Shown here: positions 34,656 to 49,600 of the stretch, piece after piece
Layout: the number at the start of each line of letters is the position of its first letter
Numbering within the stretch: position 1 is the first letter of the stretch
Assembly (NCBI GenBank): GCA_902729315.2
Contig: LR746268.1
Coordinates: 465,001-529,000 of the forward strand
DNA: 64,000 nt
Reading direction: 5' to 3'
Source of the DNA: Spirodela intermedia
Lineage: Eukaryota > Streptophyta > Magnoliopsida > Alismatales > Araceae
The notes under the pieces: model-generated
What the model was told of the DNA's origin: nothing
Databases searched by the model: none
The model's input: the letters and a program-made list of their open reading frames with translations, nothing else
Position numbers and translations under genes: made by a program

Positions 34656-37600
34656 AATTTTCTCTCTCTCTTCATGACTTGAAAAATCTTAGAGATACTG
34701 ACGTGACTTATTTGTTGTATAATAAATCACACAATTTTTAAATATATATAACTAGAAAATATTAATTTTTAGATTTTTTAAAAATATTTTAGAACAAATA
34801 AATAAATAATAATTTGATAAAAGGGTATAAAAAGAGTAGGTGATTCCTAAGTTGATCATAGGATGTAAAATTGTATCATGTAATATTTCACAATTTTCTT
34901 AAAAGAAAATGATTTTTTATAATTTTTAGACTAAATGGTGAATATAAAATATATTTAAAAATTTACAAAAAAAGAAATAATAGTGCAGACATTAGGATGA
35001 TGTCGACACCCTGATGAATACAAATTTGGTGAAAATTTAAATCCACTTGACAATTATTATGTAAGTGATTACAAATAATTTAATTAGTTAAATTAAGATA
35101 TGTAAAAGCTAATATAATCATAATTGAATGAAGAAGATTTTGAAACTTTAAATCACATGAAATATCATTAGATTAAGTAAAAATTAAGTTCAAAGTAAGA
35201 AAGATAGAACTTTGACCTCATGATAGTGATTGTCATAATTCTATATGTTCAGAAAGATTATTGAACAATGTTTTATGGCCTCAAAGTGGCTCTCTTTGTA
35301 TATTGACAACTTGAGCATTCATCAGATCTCATTTCGAAGTTTAGAAAATGATGATAGAAGTTTAAACTAGTTAAAAATTGTAAAAGAAAAGTTACAATGT
35401 CAGTGATGCATTAAAATTCTAAGTGTTTGGAAGGATTATCATATAATGTTTATAGCCTCAAAGGATCTCTTTAGATAAAGACGACATGGGTAGTTTTTAA
35501 ATATATTTGTAAAGTTTAGAAATTAATGAAGTGGGTCTTCGAATAATCTCCGACAACTCACTTGGTAGAATAAAAAAATAGTAACTTTGTGAATCTCCAA
35601 CGGCTGTCACCTAACATAGATAAGTTGGATGGAGGTAGGGTGTGTCTTAAGAAACTTCATCTTCAAGTTCATACAACAAGAGGAGGCTATTTGTTGCTTT
35701 TGATATACTTTCATGAGGTGGCAATAAATCTCTCAATATATCGTTCTCTTCTTGATGATGGTTAATTCGTTGATCAATCAAAGATAATTTATTTGATAGA
35801 TTTATAATATTTTTATTTAAAATTATTTCGTAATTTTAATAATGATGTTCTATGAATCTTGTTGACGAAATTTTTATTAATGATTGAGTAATTCTGATGA
35901 CTTAATCATTCATTGTTAATATATAAGAAAATCATAATTTAATGATATAAAAATATGAGTTTTGACTCTATTAAGATTTAAACCCTCATTAATTGCCAAC
36001 ATGTATAAGAGAGAATAAAAAGTATGTGAATACCTTTATAAGGTGATGTCATAAAGGTATCTCTTTCTCACAAATGAAAGATATTATAGATATTAAAAAT
36101 TATGAAAAATATTTTCTAAAAAGTTGTGTGGTATAATCCCACATCAATTATTTTTTGAGTTATTAGATGAATATATTGTAGTACAAATTTTATAATCATA
36201 ACTCTCTCTCTCACACACATGTATACAACCACTCTTTACCTCATGCTTGGCTGGCCACTAATGACGTGAGAGTGACACACATATCTCACCTACTTTTACC
36301 CATCCTTAGTTGTTTAAGCCTCTCGCTTATAGCTCTGTTCAACTAGGCTTTTGATTTGCTTATAGGCCCAATAGGCCAATGGGTCTCCCTTTTTCTCTAT
36401 TTTTATTTTATTTTATTTCTATTTATTTATCTTAAAAATAAAATTATACTAATTATATAAAATTTACATAAAATCACATAATTAGTCAAAAAATCATATT
36501 AATTCACTAAAAACTATTTTCATAATTTAAAATAAATATAGGTCTATTTATCATAATTTAAGACTTAAAATATATTATTAATTAATTATTAACTCATGAT
36601 AATAAAGATTTATTAGATACCATTATCTAAACTCTAACCACACTATAGGATTTCTAGTGGGAACCAATTATAGGAAAAAATATTGTGAAAACATGTAATT
36701 TTAGAATCTCATAGATCTAGTTTCTATAGACTCACCAAATATTTTGTCAAATTTATCTTGAATTTAAAAGGCTAATTCATGCATATTACCTAACAAGCCC
36801 TTCCTCCATTGGGTTCTCAAAGAAAATGAACCAGGGAGAGCTTCTTGGTGATGCATATCTAAGGCTACCCTAATCATGGTACAATTAAGATTTTGGTGTG
36901 AATCATAGATGTAGATGTGAGAATACTTAGCAAATGAAGATCATTGATTTAGTAGCAACTAGTTGAAATTAATCTCTAAGTTATGCCAAAGATATAGAAG
37001 AGGGCTGAAGATCAAAAGCACTAAGAGCTTCTTAACAAGGAAAATTAAATGATAATGGAAATGAGAGTGAATAGAAAACGTACTTGAATTCAATTCAATT
37101 CAAACCTAAGGTTTTTGTCCTTTTGAATCAACTCATCATAATCGTCAGAACTATATCACTTTAATTCATATATAGGTTTACATTGAGATAAAAACTAATT
37201 ATCTTTATGATGATACACATGTATAAATCAAATGATTTATATGTTATGATCTTATGAGGTCAATGAACTACTACCAATACTTAAGGCATCTCTAGCAATC
37301 TCATACATCATCTTACTAATATAAGACTAAAAAGACTTTTGTCACATTTGTGTATAATTAAACTAAACATTAATCACTCATATTGATATAATTAATGACA
37401 TAAATTAAGTATAGATGTGTAGTACGAAAATCACATATAATATGATTCACTATATACATTTCTATTTGGCCCTCTTAATTCTCAATAGAGATTGATCGAA
37501 TACATTTAAAGTGTTTCATAAACATTATTTTTGTAGAAAATAAGTGAAGATTGTGTCTATAACTATATGAGTATCAAAATACAAACTATTAAGAAATAAA

Positions 37601-39301
37601 ATCTTTATACTCATCTAATGTAACTTAAAATCAGATTGTATCACAAGTGTCATTATTATTCTAAAAAAATATTTTTGACAAAATTACAAAGAAAATTTCT
37701 TTATTCTATGACTTTTTTTTGAATAAATCTCCTAGTGATAAGAAATATTTTATATCTCTCCACATTACCTTTCAATCCTTTTTTATTTTAAATGTACATT
37801 TATTAAAAATGGGTTTTGAACCTTCAAGTAATGAGATGAGATCCCAAAACTCATTGTCCTTCATTGATCTAATCTATTCATCTATTGCATATATGTACTT
37901 ATGAGAATTAAAATGTTATTATGATATATATTAGTATGTCATTTTGATGCAAACCTCACATTCTCAAAGAAATATGGTATGTATTATCTCAAAACACACA
38001 TTTTATTTCTATAATATATCTTCTTAATGGCACTAGTTCTTATATTTTTTGAGTTTATTCTTTGAAATAAGAGGTATAAAAATATAATTTTGATATAATA
38101 TTGCTTCTTAAATAATGTCAAATAAGATTTTCTTCAGATCATTGTCAATAGTAACAAGAGGAATAAGAACATATTCATCTTCAAAAATAAAATTAAAATC
38201 TACAATTTTCAAAGTTTCTTATTAGAGATTTTATGATATGGTAGATTGCCTATTAGTTTACGAACGAATGGAAAGCTTCCTTTAGAAAAAAAAGAGAGAG
38301 AGAGGTGTGTGGAAACAAATGTTCCTAGGGAAAAAAAGAGGGATCAATGGCTCAAGAGTCAATGAGCCTATTTACATGACTAACAACCCAATAACTCATT
38401 TATGGTAACCTAATGGTTTGCCATTGCAGATGCCTATGTGATCTATAGCCTATTTGAATACACCTCATGATAATATGCATATGACTGGATCTATCGTTCA
38501 CTCTCATTCTCATAGATCATATATGATGTTCAGAGAAAGAACATAGTATGCACACCATATCATTCTCCAAAGACTCAACACATCAAACTCTATTACCACT
38601 TGATGCATAAAATTAAACAAAGGGACTTAGTGTTGAATATCAGAAAATGATAATGAAAATGAGAGTGAATAATAATAATAAAAACCATTCTGATCTAAAC
38701 CTAGGGTTTTGGACCTTTTGGATCAACACACCGTAGTTGTCAGAATTTTATAACTTTTTCTTTGAGAGTGATAGGATATCTCGAGAGCAGCTCTAACAAT
38801 GCATATGATTCAAAAACATGACCCCTTACTGATAAGTAAGAGTTGATTTGCCTCTTGATGTCATTTTCTAATTTTGCCTATCATAAAATTAAAATATGAC
38901 TTAGTCTCTATACACATTTGACTTCATAATTATGAGAGATTTTATAATCACTTATTCATCTTTAATAAATAATTTCGGTAAAGATTACCTTAATGATAGT
39001 CTGATATTATATAATTTACATATGTGTCTACATTGAGTATGGGGTACCTTAGGAGAGAGACGACAAATGATGCCCTTAAGCATGATTTACAGGATCATAG
39101 GTAAAGTAAAAATAAAAAATTATAGAAAACTAAATGGTGAGTCAAAATTGGTAGAGAAAGGATCATATTTCTGTAAAAGAAACAATCCCAGATCATCTCT
39201 ATTTCTTATTCTCCATCGGTCTCAGCCGGAAAAAAAAGAAAGAATTTCGTCTCTCCAAACGATTTTTCCACGATAAGCTGAACGGATGGGCATGAAGAAA
39301 A
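34144..39301. other. AT-rich gene-free region with repeat traces
   Basis: No supported gene in about 5 kb. It holds a (CT)n tract at 34597-34651. A diverged direct repeat of about 180 bp is seen at 35230-35400 and 35410-35560 (shared TATGGCCTCAAAG-like and AAGTTTAGAAA words). Two similar blocks stand near 37040-37160 and 38629-38760. Confidence 0.6.
37040..39000 (-). mobile_element. Possible remnant of a minus-strand LTR element
   Basis: Blocks at 37040-37160 and 38629-38760 share AATGAGAGTGAAT, CAAACCTAAGGTTTT / AAACCTAGGGTTTT, CCTTTTGAATCAAC and a GTCAGAA word. TTACCACTTGATGCATAAAA near 38600 reads on the minus strand as TTATGCATCAAGTGGTAATA, like a TGGTATCAGAGC primer site just after an LTR. 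No coding capacity remains. Alternative: unrelated AT-rich repeats. Confidence 0.35.
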
Positions 39302-40219
39302 TTATTCTGGTTCCCTCTCCAACCTCCTCCTCCTCGTGTTCCGGTAGACTCCGTCGTCACCCTCGCTCCGACTGCGAGGATTGTAGTCGCCCCCTCTTCT
39401 TCTGGGTCCCCGGTCAACGACAACGTTGCGGCCCCTTGGAGCCAAAGTCACCCGCCCGAAAAGCACCCCGGCCACGTTCGATCCGTCTTCGGGCGTATAG
39501 AGGAAATCCTCCCAGACGATTCCCTCCATGGAACTGAGATTAGCGCGCAACCTGTCCATCGTCCCTCTCGTCCGGTTGATCAACGGCATCTGCGCGCGGT
39601 GGATGGTCGTCCCTGCGCGCTGCGAGATCTCCTCGACCAACTCCATTATCCCTGCGCCCCCGAGGCTGCGGCGGCTCTGCCTCCCTCGCGGTCTACATGG
39701 CAACTCCGGATCGCCGCCGGTGTTACCAGCCTCCGAGCATCCGTAGATCGGGGTCACTGTGGCGCCGCCCGGCTCGATATCCACCGGCGACTTGCAGACC
39801 GGGCATTCCCGGCAAGAGGAGTTGCGGCAGATCCACTGGTAGAGGCACGGCCAGCAGAAGAGGTGGCCGCAGTCGGTCACCACCGGGTCTTTTGCCATCT
39901 CCAAGCAAACATTGCAGCCGAACAGGCCGCCGCCGCCGCCCCGGAGGCCGTGGGCGTCGACGATCATCGTCCCCTCCCGGGGACCTGCCGTGGAAGAGAT
40001 CGCGCCGGCGGCGAAATGGTTCGTCTCCTCAGTCTCGCCGCCAGCCCTCCGCCAGCGGCAATCGGAGCGCAGAAGCGACTCGCCGTCGTCCATCAACCCT
40101 ACGCCACCGTCTCCGATCGCTCCGCTACTTCCCCCGTGGAGCAGGGAGGAAGCAGGGTTTCTTGAGTCGTTCGAGGCCTTTACCGCGCTGGCAGGAAGAG
40201 CATGTTTATAGGCATCCAA
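39302..40219 (-). CDS. RING-HC E3 ubiquitin ligase, RMA/RNF5-like, 305 aa
   Basis: Intronless frame of 305 codons. The C3HC4 RING is at about residues 102-142: CNVCLEMAKDPVVTDCGHLF, CWPCLYQW, CPVCKSPV (C102, C105, C117, H119, C122, C125, C139, C142). The RING and the following ATVTPIYGC strongly resemble RMA/RNF5 ligases, which work in ER-associated degradation. Those proteins usually end in a membrane anchor; here the C-terminus is long, Arg-rich and hydrophilic (RRRGGDYNPRSRS, RRRRLEREPE) and I see no membrane segment. It may therefore be soluble or a distinct subfamily. The start codon lies 407 bp from the stop codon of the CNGC gene on the same strand. A decayed copy of its 5' end lies at 62062-62230. 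Confidence 0.92.
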   Translation of the reverse strand: MDAYKHALPASAVKASNDSRNPASSLLHGGSSGAIGDGGVGLMDDGESLLRSDCRWRRAGGETEETNHFAAGAISSTAGPREGTMIVDAHGLRGGGGGLFGCNVCLEMAKDPVVTDCGHLFCWPCLYQWICRNSSCRECPVCKSPVDIEPGGATVTPIYGCSEAGNTGGDPELPCRPRGRQSRRSLGGAGIMELVEEISQRAGTTIHRAQMPLINRTRGTMDRLRANLSSMEGIVWEDFLYTPEDGSNVAGVLFGRVTLAPRGRNVVVDRGPRRRGGDYNPRSRSEGDDGVYRNTRRRRLEREPE

Positions 40220-40626
40220 GAAGCCCCCACGATGCTGCTCCCATGGGGGGGACGACCCGAGGAGCTTATCGGTTCTATCGGGTCGGATCGTCTATGCCCA
40301 ATAAGACTCCCAATTAGCCGAGGTCTGAGTGGTCAGCGTTGTTAATGGGCCGGACTATTCCCCAAGCTAGGCCCAATTCATTTTTTTCCGAGTTCAAATC
40401 TAAAAGAGGGTCAAGAAAAGCTCATAAATCTAGCAAAAACAGATTTAAAAAATTACAGAAACACCCATAAAAATAATTTATTAGGGGATTAAAAATGACA
40501 AAAATCACAATTAAAAAATCACAAAACCATCAACAAAAGTCAACTCCTTCGGAGCTACTAATAGTAAAACATAACATGACCACGCCTGACCTTTGGGTAA
40601 GCCCAGTTATGGTAATGAACCCTCTC

Positions 40627-43600
40627 TCAGTGCCGAGGAGGAAGGCGGCGTCCATGGGGATGTCTACCCTGGTTGTGGGCTTTGGCTTTGCGCATGCGCT
40701 GCCACCTGTGGTACTTCCAAACCACCTGGATGTGTGTTGCTGCTTTGGTCCTCCAATAGGTCGAATCATACCTGTTAGATGGTGGTGGTGGTGGAATATA
40801 GTAAGTCAAACCAGATCTTTTCTGTTCATGCTCACCATCTTTGGAGAGAGAGAGAGAGAGAGAGAGAGGTTCCTAAGACCATGAGTTGAAAAACTGGTGT
40901 GTTGAAAAATAACCATGTCTTCCATTGATGGCCCACCTAGCCTAGAGATATATAATTATAAATAAATATGATATATATCTATATATCTATGAAAATTCAT
41001 AGAGTAGCAGGCTCTTTATTGCCAGAAGATGAGCTAGGCAAGTAGTTGGATGCCCAGGTGTTGGTGGTCAAGGGATTGCAGTCATCTATGACCCAAAATG
41101 GAAAACCTAAGTCATATCTATACATATGACTTAGGCTTTCAATGCTACTTAAGAAGAATATGATTTTGTACTGAGAGTTCATATATGAAGCAGAAGAACT
41201 AGGGTTTGACTCACCTGATGGCTCCTTGAACACGTGGGTTCCGCAAGAACCTTTCAAAGTTTATGATGACATCCACCAGATCGGAGGATTGAAGTATGAA
41301 GGCTTCGACGTTGCTGGTGCACCTGACGTCCCTGTTGGAGAATAGTCTCTGCTTGGGGCTTCGGATTTTCTCCGTCTCTAGGCAAAAAGAAAAGAGTAGT
41401 CATTCGATGTAATTAATCAACTAAGATAAAAACACTATATTTTGATTTTTAAAAATTATTACATCAGGCAATAGAGAGGCAGTCTCTACTGTAATTTCAT
41501 ATGGGCACCAGTGTATCATATCATCCAAGAATGTGATGAGGAAGGCCAAGATTGGGACACTAATTTTATTTTTTTCATGCATTGTAATGAGGCCATTGGG
41601 TGAAGAGAATGGTAATATTCAAGGAAAACTAAGGATTATATATATATATATATATAATCTGATTACATCAGGGAGAAGACTCTGACTACAGGGAACCAAT
41701 TACATGCTCTATGGATGCGATGAGGGAAGTCCAGATTAGAAAGCCCACCTTTCTTTACAGAGACGTTTTCAAGATGCCAAGCGAGGAGTTCTTCGCCACA
41801 GACATCACCCTCACGCAGAAGGGATGGATTTCCGTCGGACCCAATACTCTCCATTTGACCTCGCACTATGAACACCATCTTCCCAATTGGCCCACCTTTG
41901 TTCTGAACATAGCTTTTGTCCATGTATAATTCTTGTCTCAATATCCCACGAAAAGCATCTAGGATGGGTTCATCCATTAGGCTAAATATCCTAACCTGCA
42001 ACCCAGGTGAAATTAGTTCCTCGAGCAAGGAAGAAAAATAAATAAATAATAGAAAGTCAAAAAACAGGAGTTTACAAGCAGCATCATGTAACTGGTGTCT
42101 TTTATAACAAGGAGAATAGATAGACATTTTGAGCTTGCTGAAATGGTGTATTCTGGTTTTGGTTGGTGATTCTTCATGTTTCCTAAAGTGGGTGCAGAGA
42201 AGCTGATGATGTAGCTTGACACTCGCAAATCAGCTGCTAGTAAACTAAAAAAACCATTCTCATTGGAGCTTACCTCCTTTAGAAATCCAAAAAGATGGCG
42301 TCGGATATCACGCTGCAGATCCTCTGGCAAATTCTTCAGGAGCTCCTCTTCATTCACACCACGAGTGGCAGCCCAACTAAATTTCTCGGCTTTCTTTACT
42401 TGACTATATTATCAAGCAGTCAAAGGAGAACGAGTTATAAAAAAAAGAAAAAAAAAAGCCAAAATGACTGATATCTAAATAAATAGCATAATAATATATA
42501 TAAATTTTTAAGGCGGCATGTCACTATTATATAAACCGTCAAGTAAAAAGAACAGCTCCTCGGACAAAGAAAAGAGAAAACCCAAGATATAACCATTATT
42601 TGTTCTTTAAAGAGTTCGGGTCACTATCACACAAGATATACAAATTGGTTCTTATAGAGCAGATATAGGAAACAGTCAAGAAAAAAATAAAGTTGCTTTC
42701 TTTCCTCTGGATCTTCCTTTTCATGTCAAATGATGGAAACTGTAAACTGAGAGGTTTTCAAAATGCTCTGAATGTCACTTATTCCTTAATAGAAACTCAT
42801 TTAAGCCAAATCGATTTCTAAGAGGCAGAGAATTATATCAAAAGCCAAAATGTTGAAGCTTTTCGTGAGAGTTAATTGCCTTCACAGTTTCCTTATTAGT
42901 CTCTTTCCATCTTTCTCTTGCTTATCTACAGCTAGACAGCCTTCACACTTCATACCCACAGCCTCTTCTTCCATGGCTGTTCTATGAAACAGAGTTAGTT
43001 ATTTACCTTATCATTTGCGAACGCCAAAGAAATTTAGGCATAGAATCAATATGCAAACTGAGATTTCACTATTTTCACGTACCATAAAATAAAGAATCAC
43101 TGGTGAACATATGAACTTTAAAACAATAAAGCTTGTTGCGGTGTACCTCTGCAGGTGTCTAGGAAGGTGGCGATGGGACATCCATTGCCCAACATCATGC
43201 CTTCTTAGTTGCATCTCTAGAGTCCTATAAGAAAACAACCACGTTGTCAATCATATAAAATTCTCACTTGACGAAAAAATATCCTCAAAGTAATGTCGCA
43301 GTAATCAAACCTGCTACAGAAAGTGACCAAAATATGCATGATCCAGGGCTTGGCTGAGTCGCTCAAATCCCCAGAGAACTTGAGAATTCTGGAAACTAAA
43401 TTCTACCAGGATGTTCACTCGTGATTCTGGGTAAATAATGCACAGATAAAGGGAAGAACAAGATCACAACTAGACTTATTAAATCAACATGCTTCCAAGT
43501 CCAAACGGTACTACCCATGGGTCAGGAAAAAGTAAAATAACAAAGGCCGGCACCTAGTTTTTACATTTCTAGACGTGGTCTTCTTTCTTCTCTCCTTTTC

Positions 43601-46600
43601 TTACATGGACGTCTATAAGGACTTCAGCTCTCATACATTCCTAAATCCCCAGGTCATTTTCAATATTTTCTGTCCCCTCTCTATTCATAGGGATCTTAGG
43701 ACGTTTAGGCTTTATCTTCCCATACGGAGGAGGATACTTTCTAGGAGTCAATGCCAGGTGGTGACTGGTGGGAATCCCTTCAGTTTACCACCTCACACCA
43801 ACCCTTACTGACCAATAGCGGCCTGATAGATAGCGTGTGGCTGCCTTGAGTTCGTTTGGAATCACCGTGCTGACCAGCTGATGAGCTACTGGTGACGACC
43901 CCTACAGAGACTGCAAATTGTCTTGGGAGGTTACTGGTGAGTGCCTCTTTGTAGGGCCACATGGGTAGCCCTACTCAGATTATCTAGTGGTTCATCTGAT
44001 TCGTCTGTGGGGTTCTCTCATGGGACGCACCTTTCCAGGGTAATTTTAAGATAATTTCTTCACCAGGCATTAAGCACATGAATTCTGGGTACTAGAAAGA
44101 GTAACAACTTCCGAGTCATTGGTAACATCAAGAATCATAGTATTTCATGCAAACAAAATATAGACAACGATCATTGCACTTGGATGGCCCATAGAGTGCT
44201 ATTTTTTTTTTATAAAAAAGAAGAAAATTATTCCAAATCATTGAAAAAATAAAGGACTCGTCGCATTAAAAACATAATAATTGATCGTCTGATTAGAAGA
44301 AATCTGAGATTTGAACGAAACAGTAACTTATTGTCAATATTGACTTCAGGTTCGACATTGTTGGAAAACATTTTGAACATAGCAAAATTTGTTCACAGAG
44401 AAGTTGTAGGATAGAAGGCCAAAACAGATAATTTGTTCACCTCTTTCCAAGTGATTGGAGGAAATTTTGCATATTTCCGATGAGTAGGGCAAAAAGTAAC
44501 AACCCAAGCCCGATGATTCCCATTGTAAACAGTACTTCCCCCACAAAATCACTAGGAACTTGGTTTCCAGCGAGGGTACTGATTTGCTGCAGTAAAGCAT
44601 CAAAATCTAATGTGAGCGAGTGATTTCATGAGATACTAAAAAGTGATGAAGAAAAAAATCGAGGGTCAAGATTAAGATAAGCAGGCCTAAACCTTGTTAA
44701 GACTAACATCTAGAACTAAAAAATGTACTTATATGGAAACTCTTGCAAAAAAGAAGACATACAAAAAAAAAAGACTTTCAGATAATGGTCCAGTGAACCA
44801 GGTACCTGAGCTTAATATTTTCTAACGGCTTCCAGGAAAGCACACTGACCTGATACCTAATGTAATTTGATATTTATATGTATTTATTTTAATAGTAGAA
44901 ATCATCAATATTTAATCCTAATTAAAAGAAAGACATCAAAAAGTTCTACAAGTGCACATGCTCATTTACGAAATCCTCTTAAGTCAGTTTTAAATTTAAA
45001 TGCTATATTCTTTAGCTTAGTAGTTTAGAGGATAACTACCTGATGTGAATCAAATAAGGGTTCCAGTATGCCAATCAAGTTAGATTAAAAGCAGTCAAAC
45101 TATTTTAAAACTTATTCAGACCACCTAAGAGGACAAACACCAATAGGATATGCCATGTCATATCAAATGAATGATACCACTCGAAAAATACAAGTTTTCC
45201 TCCACTGATCAACAAGTGATGCCTCATAATAAAGAATTGGCGTCTGCGCTAGGCTCTGAAACTCAAGCCAGGACTAGAAATCTAGTCCCAAAATTCTCAA
45301 AGCAGAGCAAAACAGACGAATGCCCCATCACATCAGTCTCGCACCCAACTAACTCAGTCAACGGTACCTCTGACAGATGATGGGAGCAAAACATTGAACG
45401 GATGGCAGCCTATAAAAACGATTTATTTGATCGCTCTGTCAACTATGGCCTTCAAAACTTGCACTCCACTTTTGATGCTCACATTGTTTGACGAGAGAGA
45501 GTGCTCCCGAATTAATGAACAGGACAAAGCTAGAGAGAGTCGGGGATTGACTCCCATGTTTACACGGCATTGACTGAATTCTTTTCAACATCCATCAACG
45601 TACACGCCAATGACCACATTATAAGAATCACATTGACCACATGAACCAGCAATAGAAAGACACAAGTCCAAACACTCTAACTGGTATATGTTACAGAGAC
45701 AGGATTAGAGTAAAAAGATGCTCCTCCAAAATCACCACAATGGTAATTCAACTTCTATTGCAACACTTAGCTATCTGCTGGCACTATTTCAACTTCTGTT
45801 CTGAGGTTAGAACATCACTCTTCACTATCATCGTCCTCATCTTATATATTCACTGACAATATGAGACGAGAGAGGAGGAGAAGAGAACAGAAGAACATGA
45901 ATAAATTGTAATGCTCGGCCCCTGGGGCATTTCAGAGCCCCTTTACAGAGACTTAACAATAAACAAACTAAGGAAAGCGAATCTGTACAAAAAGAGAGCA
46001 ACATCATAATATACATTTGGATACAACTATACTCAAATAAAAAAAAATGAGGAAACAGATAGCTGCTCAACACAGTGAATGGTAAAATTCCACTCTATCC
46101 CATATTTCATGGGATACGCCTTGTTATACATTATATGGACAATAACTCACAGAGTGCTGAAAGCAGTCGTATACTATGCCAAATGAAAGGGTAAAACAGT
46201 ACCTGAAATCCCCAAAATAATGAATAAATGTATCGGACGATGAAACTATCTCGTTTTGTGATGATAGAAGCTTGCTGATAAATGCCATAACTGTAGGTGT
46301 TACTCTTAGACAAACACGATGAAGCTTCAGCATCTTTGTTCCAGATTTCCCAGTCAGGATTACCAGTAAAATTATGATATTTTGGCCCACGTCCACAATC
46401 CAAGAACACTTTACAGTTTGTTATTTTAGAAGCCAAGCAGGCTTCTTGTAAACATCGATTTACCCGCTGCAGGCCAGAAGAAAAAGGAAAAATTTAAATA
46501 AGTAGTATGCTCCAAGCATGAGATTATGTAATCATCATGCTGTGGTTATAGAGCATAAGATATCACATACGTATGCAAAGGATCAGATAATTATGAGGAA

Positions 46601-49600
46601 CTATGACTTAATGACGTGCGCATTTATATTTTGTGATCACAAGAAAATCGTGCAAAAAGACTGGAGATGCTAATTAAAATGCTTAAGATCGACATGCCAA
46701 AACTAGCTACTTCTGTGTTTTATAGATGTCGCAATAATTACCGGAATCATTATCATTTAGTCAAGTAACTCCACACTAACTTGTTCAACATCACCATCAT
46801 CATCAAGCCATGCCCCATTATTCAGTTGCCAGTAAGAATTTTGGTAATTTCAAATCTTCAATATTTGAAAAGCAAAATTTAGTAGTGAAAGAAAAAAAAA
46901 ATGTGGATAAGCTTTTGATGTGTTAACTGTCTGCGCCACGTTCAGTATGCACGGGTTCATCATCCACCTTGATAAAATCAGAAAATAGCCCAATCAAAAA
47001 CATAGCCCAATCCCGGAAGAGTTCCTTTCAAACCATCATCCAGCAAGATTATCACCGCATCTCTGATACAAGCAGTAAGTGAGCCTTTCTGATCCTTTCT
47101 ACTTGTTCAACTCAAATGCACATGCACGAGTCCAGACAAGTCCACGATTTACAATGTCAACTATACAGATGAATCTTAACAAAATAAATAAACAGGATTT
47201 GGTATAAGAAAAACTGAGTCTTTTTCATGAACAAGTATAGATCATACACCGCCTAGATAATTTTCAGGAGTTACATAATATTGAATTATAAACCACTCTT
47301 CGACAATGTCCTTAGGATAAATGCGAAAGTCATAAATTTACCGCTTGGAAAGCCAACCATTCAAAGTCATAAATCAAAACAACAGGACGGAATGTGAAAC
47401 AAAGTTCAACAAGAGAATGTTTCAAGGGAAAGAACATTATGAATATCCATAAAAGCAGCTACAACTGGCTATATCATTGTTGCATACCTGTAAGCCAAAG
47501 AGGTACCAGCACGAACCCATAACATGTCCAGCTAACACGAACATTAGAAGATTAATAACGAAATTTGACCACGCAGACTCAAAAATGAATGCAGTTGAAT
47601 ATCCTCCAGCAATCAAAGGTAAAACTCTCGTGATCCTCGGTACATATTGAAGAAGAACTGTGGCCCGCAGCATATTTTTGGCATAATTAGCAGCTGATGA
47701 CCCCCAGTACGTTGGCATAACCAGCAATATGATGACCTTCATGAAGAAAAATGAGCACAATTTTCTATGGTTAAATATGAACTGGTTTTTGCTCGCATAA
47801 ATGCTAATAATTCATCTACTTGTTCCATTGTAACTTCATTATCTCCTCATCTACTACTCCCCCATCCTGTGGCGATGAGTTATCCACCTTAAATCCATTT
47901 TGTGCCAATTCCCTTGGTCTGCCCATACCCCAGCATCTCCATCTGGATCTGTATAGAATAACTAGATTTAATAGCCAAGACTAGAGCAACTGGAGCATCC
48001 AGGATAGGTCTAGTTCCAGATTCCCTTCTCCCTCCTTACCTCCCTCTCTCTCCTCCCACCATCCCAGTTTGCACTGGAGATTATTATTCCTTTTTTTACA
48101 TTAATTTATTGATTTACGGGAGAGATCGAAAATAATAAGGATTCACTTATAAGAAAAGAAGAATAAAATCAAAATCTAATCTTCACAATATTCAACTATG
48201 GGAAGATATTTACATGCATATTAAAACTTCGCACGTGGAAACCTCAAGGAGAAAAGGAGAAGACTACAATTAAAATTCTAAGTCTATTGGTGACACAAAT
48301 AAAGACTGCATGGAGAAAGGGCAATTATGGCCATCTAAATTTTACAATCTGCCAACTATGAATTCTATCCTAGGAAGATTTTAGATCTGCCTATATGACC
48401 TTTGGAAATAAAATTCCTTCTAAAACAGGAAAAACAAGCTTTAACTCTGCCTAATGGAAAAACAGAAAGAAACTCATGGTTAGAGGCATCATAGGATAGG
48501 ACCTTGTGCATAATAAATGAAAGAAATCCAGAAAAACATTATAAATAAATGGTTAGATAATTGAAATCGAAAATAGTACCTGGGGAAGTGGTAGAGCAGC
48601 AAACAAATCAGGGAGGAAGTAACCACGAAGATAATGAACAGCAATTTTTTTTGGTTCAACAACAAAGTCCCCAGTTCCAGAAACTCTTGATTCGGGAGCT
48701 ACGTATGCCAGCCTGAACTGCAAACAACGTTTCAGAGATGCATCATCCATGTGCCCGTGAAGAACTTTTGTTACAACAGTGACTTGTGCTGAGTACAACA
48801 TCAAAACTTATTAAATCAAAGAAATTAGTTAGGAAGACCATTATCTCTTCAAACTTTTTGTCATTTGAGCTACAACTTTAAATATAACAAGAATGAGGTC
48901 CTTTTTACCAACATGCTAATGCAAAATTTTTGGACGAAAGATCATAGAAGTTTCTTGACCACATATCACACATGAAAAAAAAGAAAGTCCTTTATTTAGA
49001 TCAGCCGAGTTCCAGAGAAAAAAATTACAATGGGAGAACACTATTTTCTAAAGTTAATAAGAATAAAAGACCATAACTAACAAATTTGAAGATGCTAACA
49101 TATCTACTAGATGACCCAGAACAAAGTGACATGAGTGATCTTGACCATAACCTGTTGTTCTTATGATACAAACTACAAAATGAAATGCATTGATTTCCAA
49201 TTAAAGGGATGAAAAAAATGTCTATAGTCGATCATAAGCCAGAAAAAATAGAAACCGACTGGGTGTGGAAAGTGCCTCGGCTTACCTGAAGAAGAATGTG
49301 TAGCAGGAAAACAATGTCTGTTACAGTTCTAACAACCGCAATTCCTATTGCAAAAGACCAATCGTAGAAAATACACTTATAATCCTGTTAAAATACAAAA
49401 TAAAGGTCAGAAACGAAGGTAATATCCCAGAGAAACTGAGGAAGTAAACACAAAGAAGCGTTAAATCATCAACCAAAAGAACGATTAAGAATACAGCCTA
49501 TGCAGTAAGTGTTACTAGTTAGTTCATGCACAGTCCAAAGGAAGTCCATATACAGGCAGCTCCCTAAGTGCTACAATATCTTAAAGGGATAACAAAAAAA

